The notes under the pieces: generated by a model | Seen by the model: only the letters and a program-made list of their open reading frames with translations | Databases searched by the model: none | What the model was told of the DNA's origin: nothing | Shown here: in pieces, positions 10,758 to 22,531 of the stretch | Layout of the letters: each line of letters begins with the position of its first letter | Position numbering within the stretch: position 1 is the stretch's first letter | Assembly: GCA_032433595.1 (NCBI GenBank) | Contig: JASWJB010000043.1 | Span: 62,001 to 126,000 of the forward strand | Reading direction: 5' to 3' | Length of the DNA: 64,000 nt | DNA from: Conoideocrella luteorostrata | Taxonomy: Eukaryota > Ascomycota > Sordariomycetes > Hypocreales > Clavicipitaceae | Translations under genes and position numbers: made by a program

Positions 10758-12194
10758 AAGTCTTTGTCCTCTGGTGGCTAGGCATTGGATTGGTTATACA
10801 GTAGACACGAGCATAAATAGGCGTATGGACACGGATTGTCAGTAGACTTCACTTATGGTTTAGGCACATGGAAAGGGTCGGCTCAACTCAGCTCACTATA
10901 TACTACACTATTAATTCGGAAAATTGATGACCAGCACTTGGTCTAAACAGCTTGTGCTACCAAATTCAGCATTCTGAACCGTGTAATTCACATGCAAAAA
11001 CCAGAAAGACCAGACGCGGAGAAACACCTAGACAAAAGCGGTTCCTGCAAGTCAAAGTTACTCACACAAACCGTCTAGACGCATAGCCGGCATCAGTCCC
11101 AACACCATTCAATTGTCTCTGAGAGAGGGAAAAAAATCATACTTACTCATTCATCTGCCTCAGTTGCATTGCTTGCGTGCTTACATGACGACGCAGCCAA
11201 GACTCGTCACATCCCCTCCCACGAATGACCATCCGTTCGTCCAACCGCGCATCCATCTTTCTAAAAACGTCCCCAGTGTCCGATTTGCCCATGTTAGACA
11301 TTGATATCTAAAATTGAATAAAGCATACCTCCATGCCATCACTGCCGCAGGCCTCTCCAGACAATGCATCCCCACCGGGGACCCTGAGGTTTTGGGGGGG
11401 GGGGGCTGTTCGATCGCGACACACCGCGGCACTACGGCACGCATGGCAATTAATCGAAAGGCGAAATCCTTCCATAGAAAGAACCCGGGAGCCGACTGTG
11501 CGCTGGCCAATGCATGCGGCATCTACATGTTCCGGTGGGCCAGACTACTTTTTTTTTTTTTTGAAGGTATTTCCACTTCAATATTGTCTCAGTCAGAGGT
11601 CGCAGATGGAGGGTGCTCTCGCACGTACTGGCATGTACGGGGACAGTAGGCGAGGGAGAGAAACCACGACGCGCCGTCCGCCAGTGCCTCACACTGCAAC
11701 GACCATTGATCTAGCATGCCGTTCGGCGGGCTCGCAAACGCGTACAATGTACAGATTCATGTCAACCGGTAGTAAATAGTGTGTGTGACGGCTTTCCCCT
11801 CCCCCGCATTGAACTGAGCCTGAACTCGCACCGCCATTCATTGCATGCCTCTCGGTGCGCTTTAACCTTGAATGTAGCTTAAAATGGGATTTTGGACGAC
11901 GACGCGTAGATGACTACTTTTGAGACAGGAAATGCTCGTGTCAAGAAGGCGCGGATAAAAAGAAAGAGATGGCCGGATACTTTCACGCTCGTGTCACCAA
12001 GGCAATATACACACTCGAAGTTTACAGATCATTTTCCTTTTTCCACAGACACCACAGAATAACCTGGCGAGGATCTACAACAGAGAAAACAGAAAACAAA
12101 TACCAAGAGCCGACCCCGTGGCATGAAAGATTCCCCCACTCCCTTTCCACACTGCTTTTCCCACACAAGGCCCTGCAACGCAAAATCTATCATC
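10758..12194. other. Intergenic region
   Basis: No coding region is supported. A 12-base G run sits at 11394-11405 and a T run near 11550. Confidence 0.5.
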
Positions 12195-12575
12195 ATGGCC
12201 GGCAAGGTTTTCAATCTGCTCACTGTCTTGCTCACACTCATGGGACTTGCATTTGCGCAGACCCAGACAGTAGCTCCCGACTCGACAGTCTCCATGGACA
12301 TTACGGCGATGAGTTCTGCTGGCATGTCGTCGTCAACATCCATCACGTCGACAGAAGCGGGAGATGGCTCTGAAACCATAGCTAGCATGAGCCTGCATCA
12401 GCCCAGTAGTCAGACCACCACGTCGGCGCCAAAGGCTACAACTACATCCACCGGCCTGCCGAGTACGACGATCCCTAACCCGATTCGCAATGCGGGCCGG
12501 CGACCGTCGGAGCCTGGATTGCGGAAGCTAACTATTGTGGCTGGATTGGTTACCTACGGCCTGATCTTGCTCTGA
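12195..12575 (+). CDS. Small secreted, possibly GPI-anchored Ser/Thr-rich protein
   Basis: A single exon encodes 126 residues from an ATG in good context (CATCATGGCC). Residues 1-21 form a clear signal peptide (hydrophobic core LLTVLLTLMGLAFA). The mature part is rich in Ser, Thr, Met and Ala, suitable for O-glycosylation, and has no cysteine. The last 15 residues (LTIVAGLVTYGLILL) are hydrophobic and end the protein, the layout of a GPI-attachment signal. It probably sits at the plasma membrane or cell wall. The family is not recognised; anchoring is inferred from layout only. Confidence 0.7.
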   Translation: MAGKVFNLLTVLLTLMGLAFAQTQTVAPDSTVSMDITAMSSAGMSSSTSITSTEAGDGSETIASMSLHQPSSQTTTSAPKATTTSTGLPSTTIPNPIRNAGRRPSEPGLRKLTIVAGLVTYGLILL

Positions 12576-13400
12576 GGAGAGGATGCCGGGCGGGAGGCTT
12601 ACCAGGTGGAATCTTAAATACAATGGGCATGAAGCTGGTCTTTTTGCCGACTTGAACAAAACCAAATAATGGAGCGGGTTGGGTTGGCCGTGTTTCCTGG
12701 AGAGGCGGAGCGTATGTACCACGCTTGTCTTTGGGAAACATTGGTGTTTAATCATCGGTTGCGTAGGGGGGAGTGTGTGCGTGTGTGTGTGTGGTACTAA
12801 GTTGTGCAGTCATTTACAGCCAGATAGTCAGAGCAGTCAATACAAATTTCCATTTTTGTAGTCGTTATTAACGCCTGTGCCTATCCTCGAGGCTTCTCGA
12901 CCAGTGTTGATTCAGTAAGGCTTGCTCAGGCTGACTTCAAGAGTATTATTTTCATCTTTGAAACACATATCCAGGTCCAAGAACAGAGCGCAACATATCT
13001 CATGGAAGCTTCCCCTTGTCCATGGCACGAGCTCTCACAGCCGCAGCGTTGGTTATTAGAGTAACAAATCTCCCATGTGTAGATAAAAAGCCATAGTCCA
13101 AAGTAGAACTCAATCGGAGCCTTCAGCCTTTAACACCCCCCATCTATATGCCGTAAGATACCTCCCTGTCTGCCGCACCAGATCTCGCAAGCATATGCAT
13201 CTTTTGACAAGCATCTTTGGCTGCGTCTGAGACACCCATGACTATTTCAAGCGATGCATCCTCAGCCAAGCGTCCACTGCTGCTGAAATGAACAGGAAAA
13301 TCACCCAATCTATGGATCCAGTCAAAGCACGGGACCCCGCTGCTCTAATAAGAAAAAAAAAACATCATCTAAATCTAAAACGTCATTAGACCAACCGTCG
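12576..13400. other. Intergenic region
   Basis: A GT microsatellite lies at about 12773-12793. No gene is seen. Confidence 0.5.
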
Positions 13401-13949
13401 CTAAAACACGCCCGGCGAAAAGTCCAGTATGGTAGCCTTGTCCAAACTCTGCAAAACCTCCTTCACAAAAGCCGAGTGCGCAGGATCCTCATTGACATAG
13501 TAATCCCTATCTTGCACGCTTTCGAATTCGACGATGAAGGCGTGTGTAGCGCCGTGCTGGACGAGTGCGTTAGTATCGTGGCAACGCGTAGCTAGGTAAC
13601 CAGAGCCGATATTTATCGGGAAATCCGGTTTGGAGAGCGGGGAGGGGGTCGGCCTGGACGACCGGAGTGGCTCGAAGACTCACCTGCATGCCTTCGATGC
13701 TGTTGTCCATGCCGCCGATGGAGGATTTTATGTATGGTTCCTTGGAAGTCGGATGGATGCATTTAAACCGGAGGCCGAGCATTTTGTCGTTGAGCTGTGG
13801 CGGGTGAAAGAGAAGGAAAGGTTCCTGAGTTAGCGTGTACGCATTCGCCGTGGGAATACTCTGACGAGTGGAGGACCTACGGCCTGTCGCTGCTGTTCTG
13901 TTTGTTCTTTTTTGAACTGGAAGAGAACGATGTGGATGACGGGTGCCAT
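13401..13949 (-). CDS. Dabb (stress-responsive A/B barrel) domain protein
   Basis: Three short exons (13881-13949, 13684-13794, 13401-13556) join in frame to 111 residues, the usual size of a single Dabb domain. Introns of 86 and 127 nt begin GTAGGT and GTGAGT and carry CGCTAAC and TACTAAC branch points. The protein starts MAPVIHIVLFQFK, the first beta strand of the fold with its conserved His. It contains GMQHGATHAFIVEFES and DRDYYVNEDPAHSAFVKE, the two segments most typical of the family, and ends LDFSPGVF. Dabb proteins are small dimeric ferredoxin-like barrels; in fungi some belong to biosynthetic pathways and others are stress-linked with unknown chemistry. No biosynthetic partner lies beside it, so no specific role is assigned. 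Confidence 0.85.
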
Positions 13950-14969
13950 GGCTGGTGGTGGTGGTGGTGATGTATATATGAAGTATCAAGCATACATGAC
14001 AGTAGAGTACAAGTGCAGATATGCTTCCCGTCGAGTCGAATTGTCAGAATCTCACAGCTCCCAGATCATCTGCGGACCATCAGCCCTGTTATATGCTTCA
14101 ATCGTTAGACTACCTAACCCGGAGAGCTGGGAAGAGCTCCCCCTTCCTGCGTCTCGAACAACCTGCTACGGCAGCCAGCCAAGTGGAGCAATCGCAGTGT
14201 CGTCGCCGACAGGTGTCGGCCCAAGATACTCCCTACATGATGACTACATGCCACACCAAGCCCAATATCTGTCGGTAGATGAATCAGACTCATCAAATCA
14301 AGCAATGTGGCTTGCCGCGCCAGCTCGCGGTGGTCCGAAACATCATGGATGGCGGCTAAGGATCCCAGCACGCACCCCGTGTACATCCATCGGAAAGGGT
14401 GAGGGGAATTGATTTCTCCTGCCAGTGATTGATTGCCTAGGGATCCACGATAGAACATGAACAGTCATGAGGTTGGGCGGGATGATGCAATCCTCTGCGA
14501 GCGGGTCGAGGACAGTGCTGGTTCCCTCGTGCCACGCAATTGTCGACTGGGATGGACACGAGCCCCGTACAAAGGTCATTTGGTGTTTCAATCAAACCGG
14601 CTCGGCGGTACGTCCTGGCGAGGATGGTGACACAGCAGCATGGTAAATAATTAACGACAAATATCGGGAACTTTGCCAGCCCAGTCAATCGATCTGCCTA
14701 TCACTGCGGGATCGGGAGCGTAGCGTCAGACTGGCTCCCCTACCTGTCTCAGATCTTCACAGAACCTGATGCGTTTGTGTTTCGACGCCTTTTTAAACGC
14801 CATGGTGTCTCTTTGTGTACGGAGTACGTGTGGCCGGATTAATGAGATGCTCATGCTACTAACGAATGGGAGAGTTGTACTCCGCACAACGATGACTATA
14901 CCAGGGCGTAGCTATCCGTACCAGGTCCAGCGCCAAGTCTATACCAGGTCTTGCAGGTCTCTCCCGTCA
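13950..14969. other. Intergenic region
   Basis: One TACGGAGTA copy at 14818-14826. No supported coding region. Confidence 0.5.
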
Positions 14970-16825
14970 TCAAATCGTATACCTAAATCGAGGCGAATCA
15001 TCCCCCAATTCCATCAATTGTTCCTCCTCCATCCCGCGGTGCTTCTCACTCATCACCCCCCTCTCCCGCCGCCCATTCTCCCTCCAATACCAGTACCACA
15101 GGAGGCCGTAAATAGCTGTGCCCAAGCCCACCATGGCGAGACACACGGCGTGTCCCCTAACATAGAGTGGCCGGTCCTTCTCGGGGCTGAAACTCGAACA
15201 TTAGCACTTCTCTTCCTTACATGGCAGACAAGTATATTGTTTCTCTACCCAACCCAAGACTTACTATATGAACGCAGACATTACCCCCGCTCCGTTCCCG
15301 AGGGTAAGTTGCATGCCCGTCGAGGTGGTTCTTTTCCCATACCGAGGCGAATTATTCGGTAACTGGATCTTATCATTAGTGAATCCCACAGATTAGCAGA
15401 GATCGGAGCTAAGATGCCATCACGAACCCATGCAATAGGCAGCCCAACAACGACATATAACCCTCCCGCAACAAGAAAACAGGCAAAATAATGCACTCCA
15501 GCGGTCACATCCGCCAGTAACACGCCATAGCCAAGCACACTAACCATCCCGAAGATGACGCAGAATAGACCGCGCATCTGTAGACGATCGGAAAGGTACG
15601 CCGTGCCCATGTATGTAGCCGCACCGAGGAAGTAACACGGTACAGTGAGGAGTTGGACCTGAGCGGTGGACCATTTACCGAGGGCTTGGATGATGGTAGG
15701 GAGAAAAGTCGAAAAACCTAAACACAACGCAAGTTAGCCAACAAGGCGCGCTCCTCCTCACGCAATACATGCCGGAGTGGGCGGAGTTCACTCCATTGGC
15801 TTACCATAAAGCATAGTATCAACCCCAAACTGGGCCACACAAAACGCCCAGACCTTCCAATCCGTAAACGCCTTCACCAAGTCCCTCCTCTCCATCTGCT
15901 CGCTGCTCTTCGTGCTCCCATATACTCTCCTTCGTCTCAACTCCATCAACGCCCTCTCAGCGTCCGTTAAGAAATATGCCGTCCCCGCATCATTTGGCAG
16001 TGCAAAATACGTAATCACACCCAAAACCACACTCGGGATCCCCTCGATAATGAAAATCCACCGCCAACCACTCATTCCCTGTACGCCATCCATATGCCCA
16101 ATGCCATAAGCCAGTATACCCCCCAGGGCTCCCGCTATTGCGGCACTTACGAAGAGATAGCCGACTCTAACGGCGAGCTCGTGTTTCGTGTAGAAGAATG
16201 TGAGATAGATGTTCAGCCCGGGAAACAAGCCAGCTTCTACAGCTCCCAGGAGGATGCGGCATGCGATGAGGCTGCCGTAGGAGTTGACCAAGCCCATAAG
16301 TGTGGCAACCAGCCCCCACGACACCGTGATGAAGGCAATCCAGCGACGAGGGGTGAAAAATTTGAGGACGAGGTTGGATGGGACCTCGAAGAACATGTAG
16401 GTTACGAAGAAGATAGAAACGGCAACTTGAAATTGTGAGGATGAGAGCGACAAGTCCGCTTCGAGCTTGTACAGGCGAGCGTTTCCAACATTGACCCTAG
16501 GGTTGTGTTACCATGGGTTAGCTGAGTCCATGAGCCATGATCGCCCGGAATCCCTCCCGAGGTGATTGCATAGACTTTGAAAAGAGTACGCCGGAATCGC
16601 GCCTTACCTGTCTATGAAGCTGAAAAGATAAATGCTCATAACCAGAGGGATGAGATATAAATCCAACTTCTTCAGTAGTTTCTTCTCATCAACCCCCCGA
16701 CTAGCAGCAAGCAGCTCATCCATCGTGGCGCGTCTCCCGAGAGAAACGTCGTCTCTCGTGCTCTCACTGCTTCCAGGCCGCCTACCCCCCCTTGCAGAAG
16801 GCATCTTTGGCTCAAGGACGCACAT
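14970..16825 (-). CDS. MFS transporter, Dal5/anion:cation symporter type
   Basis: Five exons (16608-16825, 15805-16496, 15428-15717, 15362-15... through 15265, and 14970-15186) give 504 residues; exon 4 is 15265-15362. Introns are 111, 87, 65 and 78 nt, with GCTAAC, ACTAATG or GCTAATG branch points. The cytosolic N-terminus is followed by KKLDLYLIPLVMSIYLFSFIDR, the hallmark TM1 of the allantoate/nicotinate permease branch. Later landmarks are GAVEAGLFPGLNIYLTFFY, GWRWIFIIEG and, after intron 3, SPRYGKRTTSTGMQLTLGN. Twelve membrane spans are expected. Substrates in this branch are organic anions such as allantoate, nicotinate, pantothenate or vitamins; which one applies here cannot be told. 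An ATG at 16804 would shorten the N-terminus by 7 residues. Intron 3 uses an unusual GTTCGT donor, chosen because it restores the conserved reading frame. Confidence 0.85.
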
Positions 16826-17999
16826 CGTCTGACTTTAAGTTGCTCCTGGTGGTCTTGCCTGATAGATCGAGCCTCCTCCATGCATCTCACAGCCGCAGTG
16901 CGGAAGATTGTTTAATAAAGTATCCAAAATCTGGTTCTTCGAGTGACTTTGATCGTAATTTGCGCGTCAATCTTGGTGACACATAGGATCTCGACTTCAT
17001 TGGCCGTCCGAGCTGCGGAGTCGAGGCCCAAAAGTGCCGTAACAGGTCGCAAAGACGATGATCTTTCTCCGTACTCGGAAATGGACGCAGCAGCCAAGAA
17101 ACAAGGTCGGTTCAACATTAAATCAGACTCTTCCTGATGATAAGAGGTGGCTGCGACCTTCGCAAATGATTTTTTCTATCGGCCCCACCAGATACCGAAA
17201 CCCACGGTGCTGACCAGAGCAAGCATCACAAAAGCCGCTGGATGGGAATATCTAATATTTTTGTGTTCGTTTTTTTTTTTAAAATATATATATATATATA
17301 TGTTTTTAATTTATTTATTTATTTTATTTTGTTGTTGTCCCCCATGTACTTATCTGATGATGATAAAAACACGTTAAATGCCGGCTGTACCCTGCCGGAG
17401 AGCAATGACCAACAATACCGGTTGTTGTATTTTTTTGTTTATTCGTGGACTCATCTCAGTTTGTATATTCAAAAATAATAATTAGGTACCGACTTTATCC
17501 CTACCAGAGAACATTGATCAGCATTTCGATGTATTAATATATGAAATACTCAAGGTCAGTTTCTACATTAACACGACTCCGCTATGATAAAATCATCCTA
17601 TCAATATACAGACTGTCCTTATTTCACCTTGCTCCCCGTAACAAGATTTCCTTGGGAGCGTACCAAATCCACCGCAAGGCGAGCGTAAAAGTAACCAAAA
17701 ACCATATCCCAGACGGTTTTCCGCGGCCACAAGGCCAATCTGCAGCCGTTATAAATATGTACAAAGCCAGAATCATATTAAACACAGTTGCCCTTGCAAT
17801 CCTTTCCACGTCTTACGCTATACGTCTCGTTACTTCAGCATATGTGCCACTTTCGTCGGTCCTTTCCACAATATACCATATTTGGTGGTGTGAAGCAACT
17901 GACCATCGATATGCCCCAATTCCTGTTTTATGTAATGAACTGGTTTCGTTTGCGCGTCTTCAAAGCGTGCTCGCCTTCATTTTGGCTCCATGTGTTGAC
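16826..17999. other. Intergenic region
   Basis: It contains an AT-rich tract with a TA microsatellite (about 17283-17301). No supported gene. Confidence 0.5.
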
Positions 18000-19490
18000 T
18001 TATTTATAGCTCTGAGTAGGCATCTCATATACTGGTCCGCTCTGATGGGACATGGCTGGCCGACTGTCAATCTCGTGAGCGTTGTCGCTGTGCCACTTGG
18101 CAGCCGCCGGGTTATCGGTAGCCATCTCGGCGGCTTCGGGTTGATGCCATTTGGCACCTCCACCTTCACTACCGAGCTCGGCCGTGTCGGGTCTAGGAGT
18201 CAAAGGGCTGACAGAAGCGGTATTGGTATCGGGTGTAGGGTGGCGTGGCAATTGGTCGCCAGGAGACAAAGTACTGGCTTTGGTGTTGGTGGTGGTGCTC
18301 CTTGTGGGAGCATAGGCAGAGCCATACGTCTCGGGCTTGGCATATCCAGCACGACCGTCTCCCATGGCAGTTCCACGATAGCCCTCGGGCTGGACGTTGG
18401 GGAGAACTGGGCTTCGACGGGGAACAGCACCTGGCGCAGACGACAATGCCTCGGACATAGGTCGAGAGCTGCGAGAGCCGCCAGCCCCGACGCCGACCGG
18501 TACCTCAGAGGAGGGACCAAGCAAATCATCAGGATCGGGCTTAGGACCACGGCGGCGGCGTCGCAGGCAGAAGGCTATGATGCCAGCAATGACGGCCAAA
18601 CCAACAACACCGACGCCAGCGCCGATACCGGCCTTGGCCCCAGTACTGAGACCACTATCGGCATTGTTGTTTCCGCTTCCATTTCCGTTTCCATTGCCCG
18701 CTCCGGTAGGCTCAGAGGTTTCAATGGCTCCGGTAGAAACCTGGGTCAGCTTCAGGACAATAGTGCTCGTTGAGGTTATTGTGGTCTTGGCATTGGCTTG
18801 GTCTGTTTCCGTTACAAAGGATGTTGTGTGAACGAGCGTTGTTGTGGTAGACCTGACAGATCTGGTCGCAGTCACCACGACAGTGGTGTCTCCGCCACCG
18901 CTACCGACAGTTACAAAAACTGTATTCGTGACAACAGCACGCCTATTGTTGCGGAACCTTTGGAGACCAGTGTATCCAGCTCGAGTAGCAGTTGCTCTCG
19001 GAACAGGAGTGGCTTCGGCTTCGACTTGTGCAGGTCCGTTGCCGACAAACTCCACAACCTCAAGGTCACGCTTGGCGTTGACAAATTGTGTAGAAGTGAC
19101 ATAGACCGTCTTGGTAGCCGTGTCGTTATCGCGGCTGGTGACAGTAGTCGTGGCAATATCTGTGGTTGTGACAGTAACGGTGGTGACGGTGCTGACCTGT
19201 ATAGTCGTCGTCTGGCTAACTGTGCTGCCGCCGCCGCCTTGAGTCACAGTACGAGTTTGTTGGACGGTGGTATCGCCGCCGTTGCCGCCGCCGCCGCCGC
19301 CGCCAACGGAAGAAGATATGCTTGTAGTGCTGCTATCGCTGCCGCTGCTGCCGCTGCCGCTACCGGTGCCGCCAGGAGCTGGGGTGGTCATGGGAGGTGC
19401 TGAAGTCAAGCCACCATTCTGACGAGCTGCCAGTCGTTTTGCTTGAGTGCCCAGGGCGAGGCCCAGAACGAGACCCAAGGAGAGACGCAT
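18000..19490 (-). CDS. Single-pass Thr-rich membrane protein, cell-wall-sensor-like
   Basis: One exon encodes 496 residues. A signal peptide (about 1-17) is followed by an extracellular region of about 265 residues. This region is very rich in Thr, Ser, Val and Gly, with runs such as STVTTVTVTTTDIATTTVT, suited to heavy O-mannosylation. A Kex2-type KR lies just after the signal peptide (18-19) and another at 140-141. A transmembrane helix at about 287-309 (GVGVVGLAVIAGIIAF) ends in five Arg, a strong stop-transfer signal. The cytosolic tail of about 185 residues is Pro/Ser rich and disordered. This layout resembles Mid2- or WSC-type wall-stress sensors, but no Cys-rich WSC domain is present. 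Function by analogy: a plasma-membrane mechanosensor or mucin. The orientation is clear; the antisense frame is a compositional shadow. Confidence 0.75.
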   Translation of the reverse strand: MRLSLGLVLGLALGTQAKRLAARQNGGLTSAPPMTTPAPGGTGSGSGSSGSDSSTTSISSSVGGGGGGGNGGDTTVQQTRTVTQGGGGSTVSQTTTIQVSTVTTVTVTTTDIATTTVTSRDNDTATKTVYVTSTQFVNAKRDLEVVEFVGNGPAQVEAEATPVPRATATRAGYTGLQRFRNNRRAVVTNTVFVTVGSGGGDTTVVVTATRSVRSTTTTLVHTTSFVTETDQANAKTTITSTSTIVLKLTQVSTGAIETSEPTGAGNGNGNGSGNNNADSGLSTGAKAGIGAGVGVVGLAVIAGIIAFCLRRRRRGPKPDPDDLLGPSSEVPVGVGAGGSRSSRPMSEALSSAPGAVPRRSPVLPNVQPEGYRGTAMGDGRAGYAKPETYGSAYAPTRSTTTNTKASTLSPGDQLPRHPTPDTNTASVSPLTPRPDTAELGSEGGGAKWHQPEAAEMATDNPAAAKWHSDNAHEIDSRPAMSHQSGPVYEMPTQSYK

Positions 19491-20311
19491 GCCGGGGAAA
19501 ATAAAAAGCGAGAAAATCTTCTAGATGGTTCTGCGAAAGGGAATAGCCAGAGAAAGTAAAAAGTTGATGGTGTCCAAGTCGGCACGATTTGGTCGCAGAG
19601 TTCGCCGTGCAGACGTCCTTTGGCGATGCCAACAGTTGGAACTGATGCTCTCGGCCAACGAAGGGGAGAGCGTAACAACTTTCGCGATCGAGGGCGAATC
19701 GCAATCGCAAGTTACTGCTGAAATCGATACTGCGGTTGTGCTCAGTCGGAGGAAACACGTTAGGGGGTCGTTTAGGTACAGCGGCTTGAGTAAAAAATGC
19801 AACCGCCGGCCTGAGTTGGTAAAACAAAAGAAAAAAGAGGGAGTCGGCGATGGAGGAAATCGAATAAAAGAAGAAATAGTGCAAAAGGAAATGCGATTGT
19901 CTTATAAGACAATAGTTGGAGTGCTCAACGAGAGGGAGGGGAGAGAAAGAAACTTCAAGTGTGAAAGGTATGAAAATGTGAGAGAATGACGAAGCCCAAT
20001 GCACGGAGACGAACGAGTTTGGATGGGCTATGGCCCCGACCTGGGACCAGTATTTGGGGTGCTGCGTGACCTGCCAATGGTGAATAGTGCTTTAGCGGTG
20101 CGTGCAGAGCAGTGTCAGGCGCTGTTCAGGGCCCTGAACGTGGACACCCAGTTGATCGTCCAGCAGCATGGGCGGCTCTGGAGGCCCACCAGCCTGGTCA
20201 ACGTAGCATTGCCGGGCGCCAGAGTCGCTGGATCCGTCAGCCACAGGTACGAGTTGCCCTGCCGAGGTACTGAAAGTATTGCTACCGCAGCCCAAGTCTA
20301 GTACCCAAAGC

Positions 20312-20334
20312 TACTCCGTACTAACTACGGAGTA
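20312..20334. repeat. Inverted pair TACTCCGTA ... TACGGAGTA
   Basis: TACTCCGTA at 20312-20320 and its reverse complement at 20326-20334 are separated by 5 bp, giving a potential hairpin. Confidence 0.75.
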
Positions 20335-20603
20335 ACTAAATGGCGACGGATTTGCCTCCAAAAGGATGCCGGGGAACAGGGCACACAGCAAGCGCGCAAG
20401 TCAGACGCGCAACATTCACCATTTGATCATGGACCTTTTTTGGGGCGTCCAACTGGGCGAACGGAGACAGGGGAGCCGAGTGGGTCAGTTCAAATCCCGA
20501 CGATGAGCGAGCATTCTCACTGGCTGCGACGCCATGGCTCTGTAAACCCTCATTGAACCCACGAACCCGCCTCTCAAACCTTTGTGGAAAACGACCGAGA
20601 GTC

Positions 20604-20619
20604 TACGGAGTACGGAGTA
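20604..20619. repeat. Overlapping direct pair of TACGGAGTA
   Basis: TACGGAGTACGGAGTA contains two copies overlapping by TA. A further opposite-orientation copy lies at 20903-20911. Confidence 0.75.
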
Positions 20620-22531
20620 GAGGGAAGAAATTAAAAACAAAAAAAGGCCGCCGCCCCACCTGGCTCTGACTCTCACTGCTTCAAACACGAAGAGCAAGTA
20701 ATACGCATGAGTTGCGCATCCTTTGAATTCTTTCACCAACCGTCAAGGCTATCAGTGCACCTCGACAGATGGGCGGCCGTTTATTTCGCCATCTCGCACA
20801 AAGAAGCCTGTCTGGTGGTATCATCAGTTCTGTTGTTGCTCGGAGAACAGACAGGGGAAACGTAGCAACGAGGACCGGGTGCAAGTACTAGTAGTACGCA
20901 AGTACTCCGTACACCACTGTCCTTGTGGCGCAAGCGTGACCTGCTCTGCCTGCACCTGCCAATCTTTCCAACGGCCGCCAGCTTACCAGCCAGCTCATCG
21001 CCAATATTTCGCTCTGGCATTCGAGCTATGGTTTTTTCAATGTACCACCCACGCAGCTAATAGCTACGCCACCACAACAAGCAAAGAAAAGAGTCGTCTT
21101 GTTCTCGTCGCTGCCGTCGTGTTCGTCGCCCGCTCCGAAAAGCATGATGATACGGTTTCTGGTAGCATGTGCAAGTACCATCTTGCCGCCTCCGCCATGC
21201 AACACCTTAACCAATGACGACCTCTACAGCTAAATTTCCAGATCCACGTTAAAAAGGGTCATGCATGCTCAACCATGTTCAACATGATGCCCTTTTAGGT
21301 TAGCAAGTACCCCGGTAGTGTGGCGCATGTGCAGATGAGGGACCCTCCAATACGAGATTTTCTGAATATTTTTTTTTGGGGGGGGGGGCGCTCATTCGGT
21401 AACCAGGACGGAGCAGGACACAGCAAAAAAGACCTCATCATATGGGAGCCGAATGAGCCGGGGCAAGGGTGTCGACGTCAACCCTAATAAATCGGGTTCA
21501 ATCGAAATAGACGTCATCTGATGTTGTTCTGCGGGCCGTGCTTGATAGCAGAGAGAGATTGAATTGAACAGCCAAGGACCGACCAGTTGACGTGAGACTG
21601 CGTTGTTGCTACTAACAATATTTAGCGTCGGCCTCTTCGGCAGAACCCTTCTGCTGATCGGTAAGTTCCTTCGGTCGGATGCAGAGGGAGCCAATTCTGC
21701 GGCTGCGGCTGTTCGTAGCAACAAGGTCTTCGGTCTTGCTAATAGGAAACTTTTGTTGGCCTGTTAAGCTTTAGAATTTGTGAACCCTGCTATGCTCTGC
21801 GCGGAGTCAGTACTCTACGTTATCGCAGTAATCTGCCCTCACAAACTCGTCTCAGGTCTAGCCATGATAGCCATATTTTCTTATGTGCCGTGCTCTGCTT
21901 CATTATAATGACTAGAACAAACCATCACCGTCTTACCCGCATAGTCCTTATTTCGTACCGTGATTGAGCATCTGCAATGACAGACGCACGCAGTCAGGGC
22001 GTGACCCCGCCGAGGCTCACATCATCGTTGGATCTCATCTCATCTCGTCTATGATCTAACGTTGCTTTCTTAGCTTTGTCCCGCCTACGCCGTAAAGAAA
22101 GCTTGCCCACTAGTAGCCATTTCTTACCGGTCAGACCACAGTTATTGAGAATTCTTAGATTGTATTTCGTCTACTAATACGAAAGGGGTTCAAACCGCAT
22201 CCTGAAGCGGCTCCCTCTTTGTAGTACCCATGATTATTACCTCCTGCAATACTCGCAGGTCCCCCGTATATGTCTGACCTCACTTCACTTGCTCTTCTAA
22301 GCTGTCGGCGTCCGGCGTCGCAGGCAAATATACGACCTAATTGGAGCCCCAACCCACGGGTCTCGCTCTATGTACTATTCCTACTTACAAATAGCCCTAG
22401 GCCTCGTTAAATACATCGTTGAAAATAAACAAATAATAATGAAGGTGCTCCAGGATGTTCGAATAGAATGAGCGCATCTGATTTCATATAATGCTGGGTA
22501 TAATAAAGGAATGACTGTTTTTAAGTCGCGT

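Larger units (their letters stand above)
19491..22531. other. 3-kb intergenic region
   Basis: The part just upstream of 19490 is probably the 5' region of the Thr-rich gene. Five exact copies of the 9-bp motif lie at 20312, 20326, 20604, 20611 and 20903. No frame with recognisable protein features was found. Confidence 0.5.

Noticed and set aside
13401..16825. Secondary-metabolite cluster suggested by Dabb protein, MFS transporters, P450 and Zn2Cys6 factor within 17 kb
   Set aside because: There is no polyketide synthase, NRPS, terpene cyclase, prenyltransferase or other core enzyme, and intergenic distances are large. The mix fits ordinary accessory genes.
17541..18773. 410-residue plus-strand open frame
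   Set aside because: Its second half is the antisense of the Thr/Ser-rich membrane protein gene, whose codon bias leaves few stops in other frames. It lacks a coherent domain, and the minus-strand protein has a full signal peptide-mucin-TM layout.
20450..20505. Possible tRNA signal (GTTCAAATCCC resembling a B box)
   Set aside because: The A-box-like sequence is only about 15 bases away and no acceptor stem or cloverleaf can be drawn.
20723..21217. 164-residue plus-strand open frame
   Set aside because: It includes a copy of the 9-bp intergenic motif, has an erratic composition rich in Cys and His and shows no recognisable feature.
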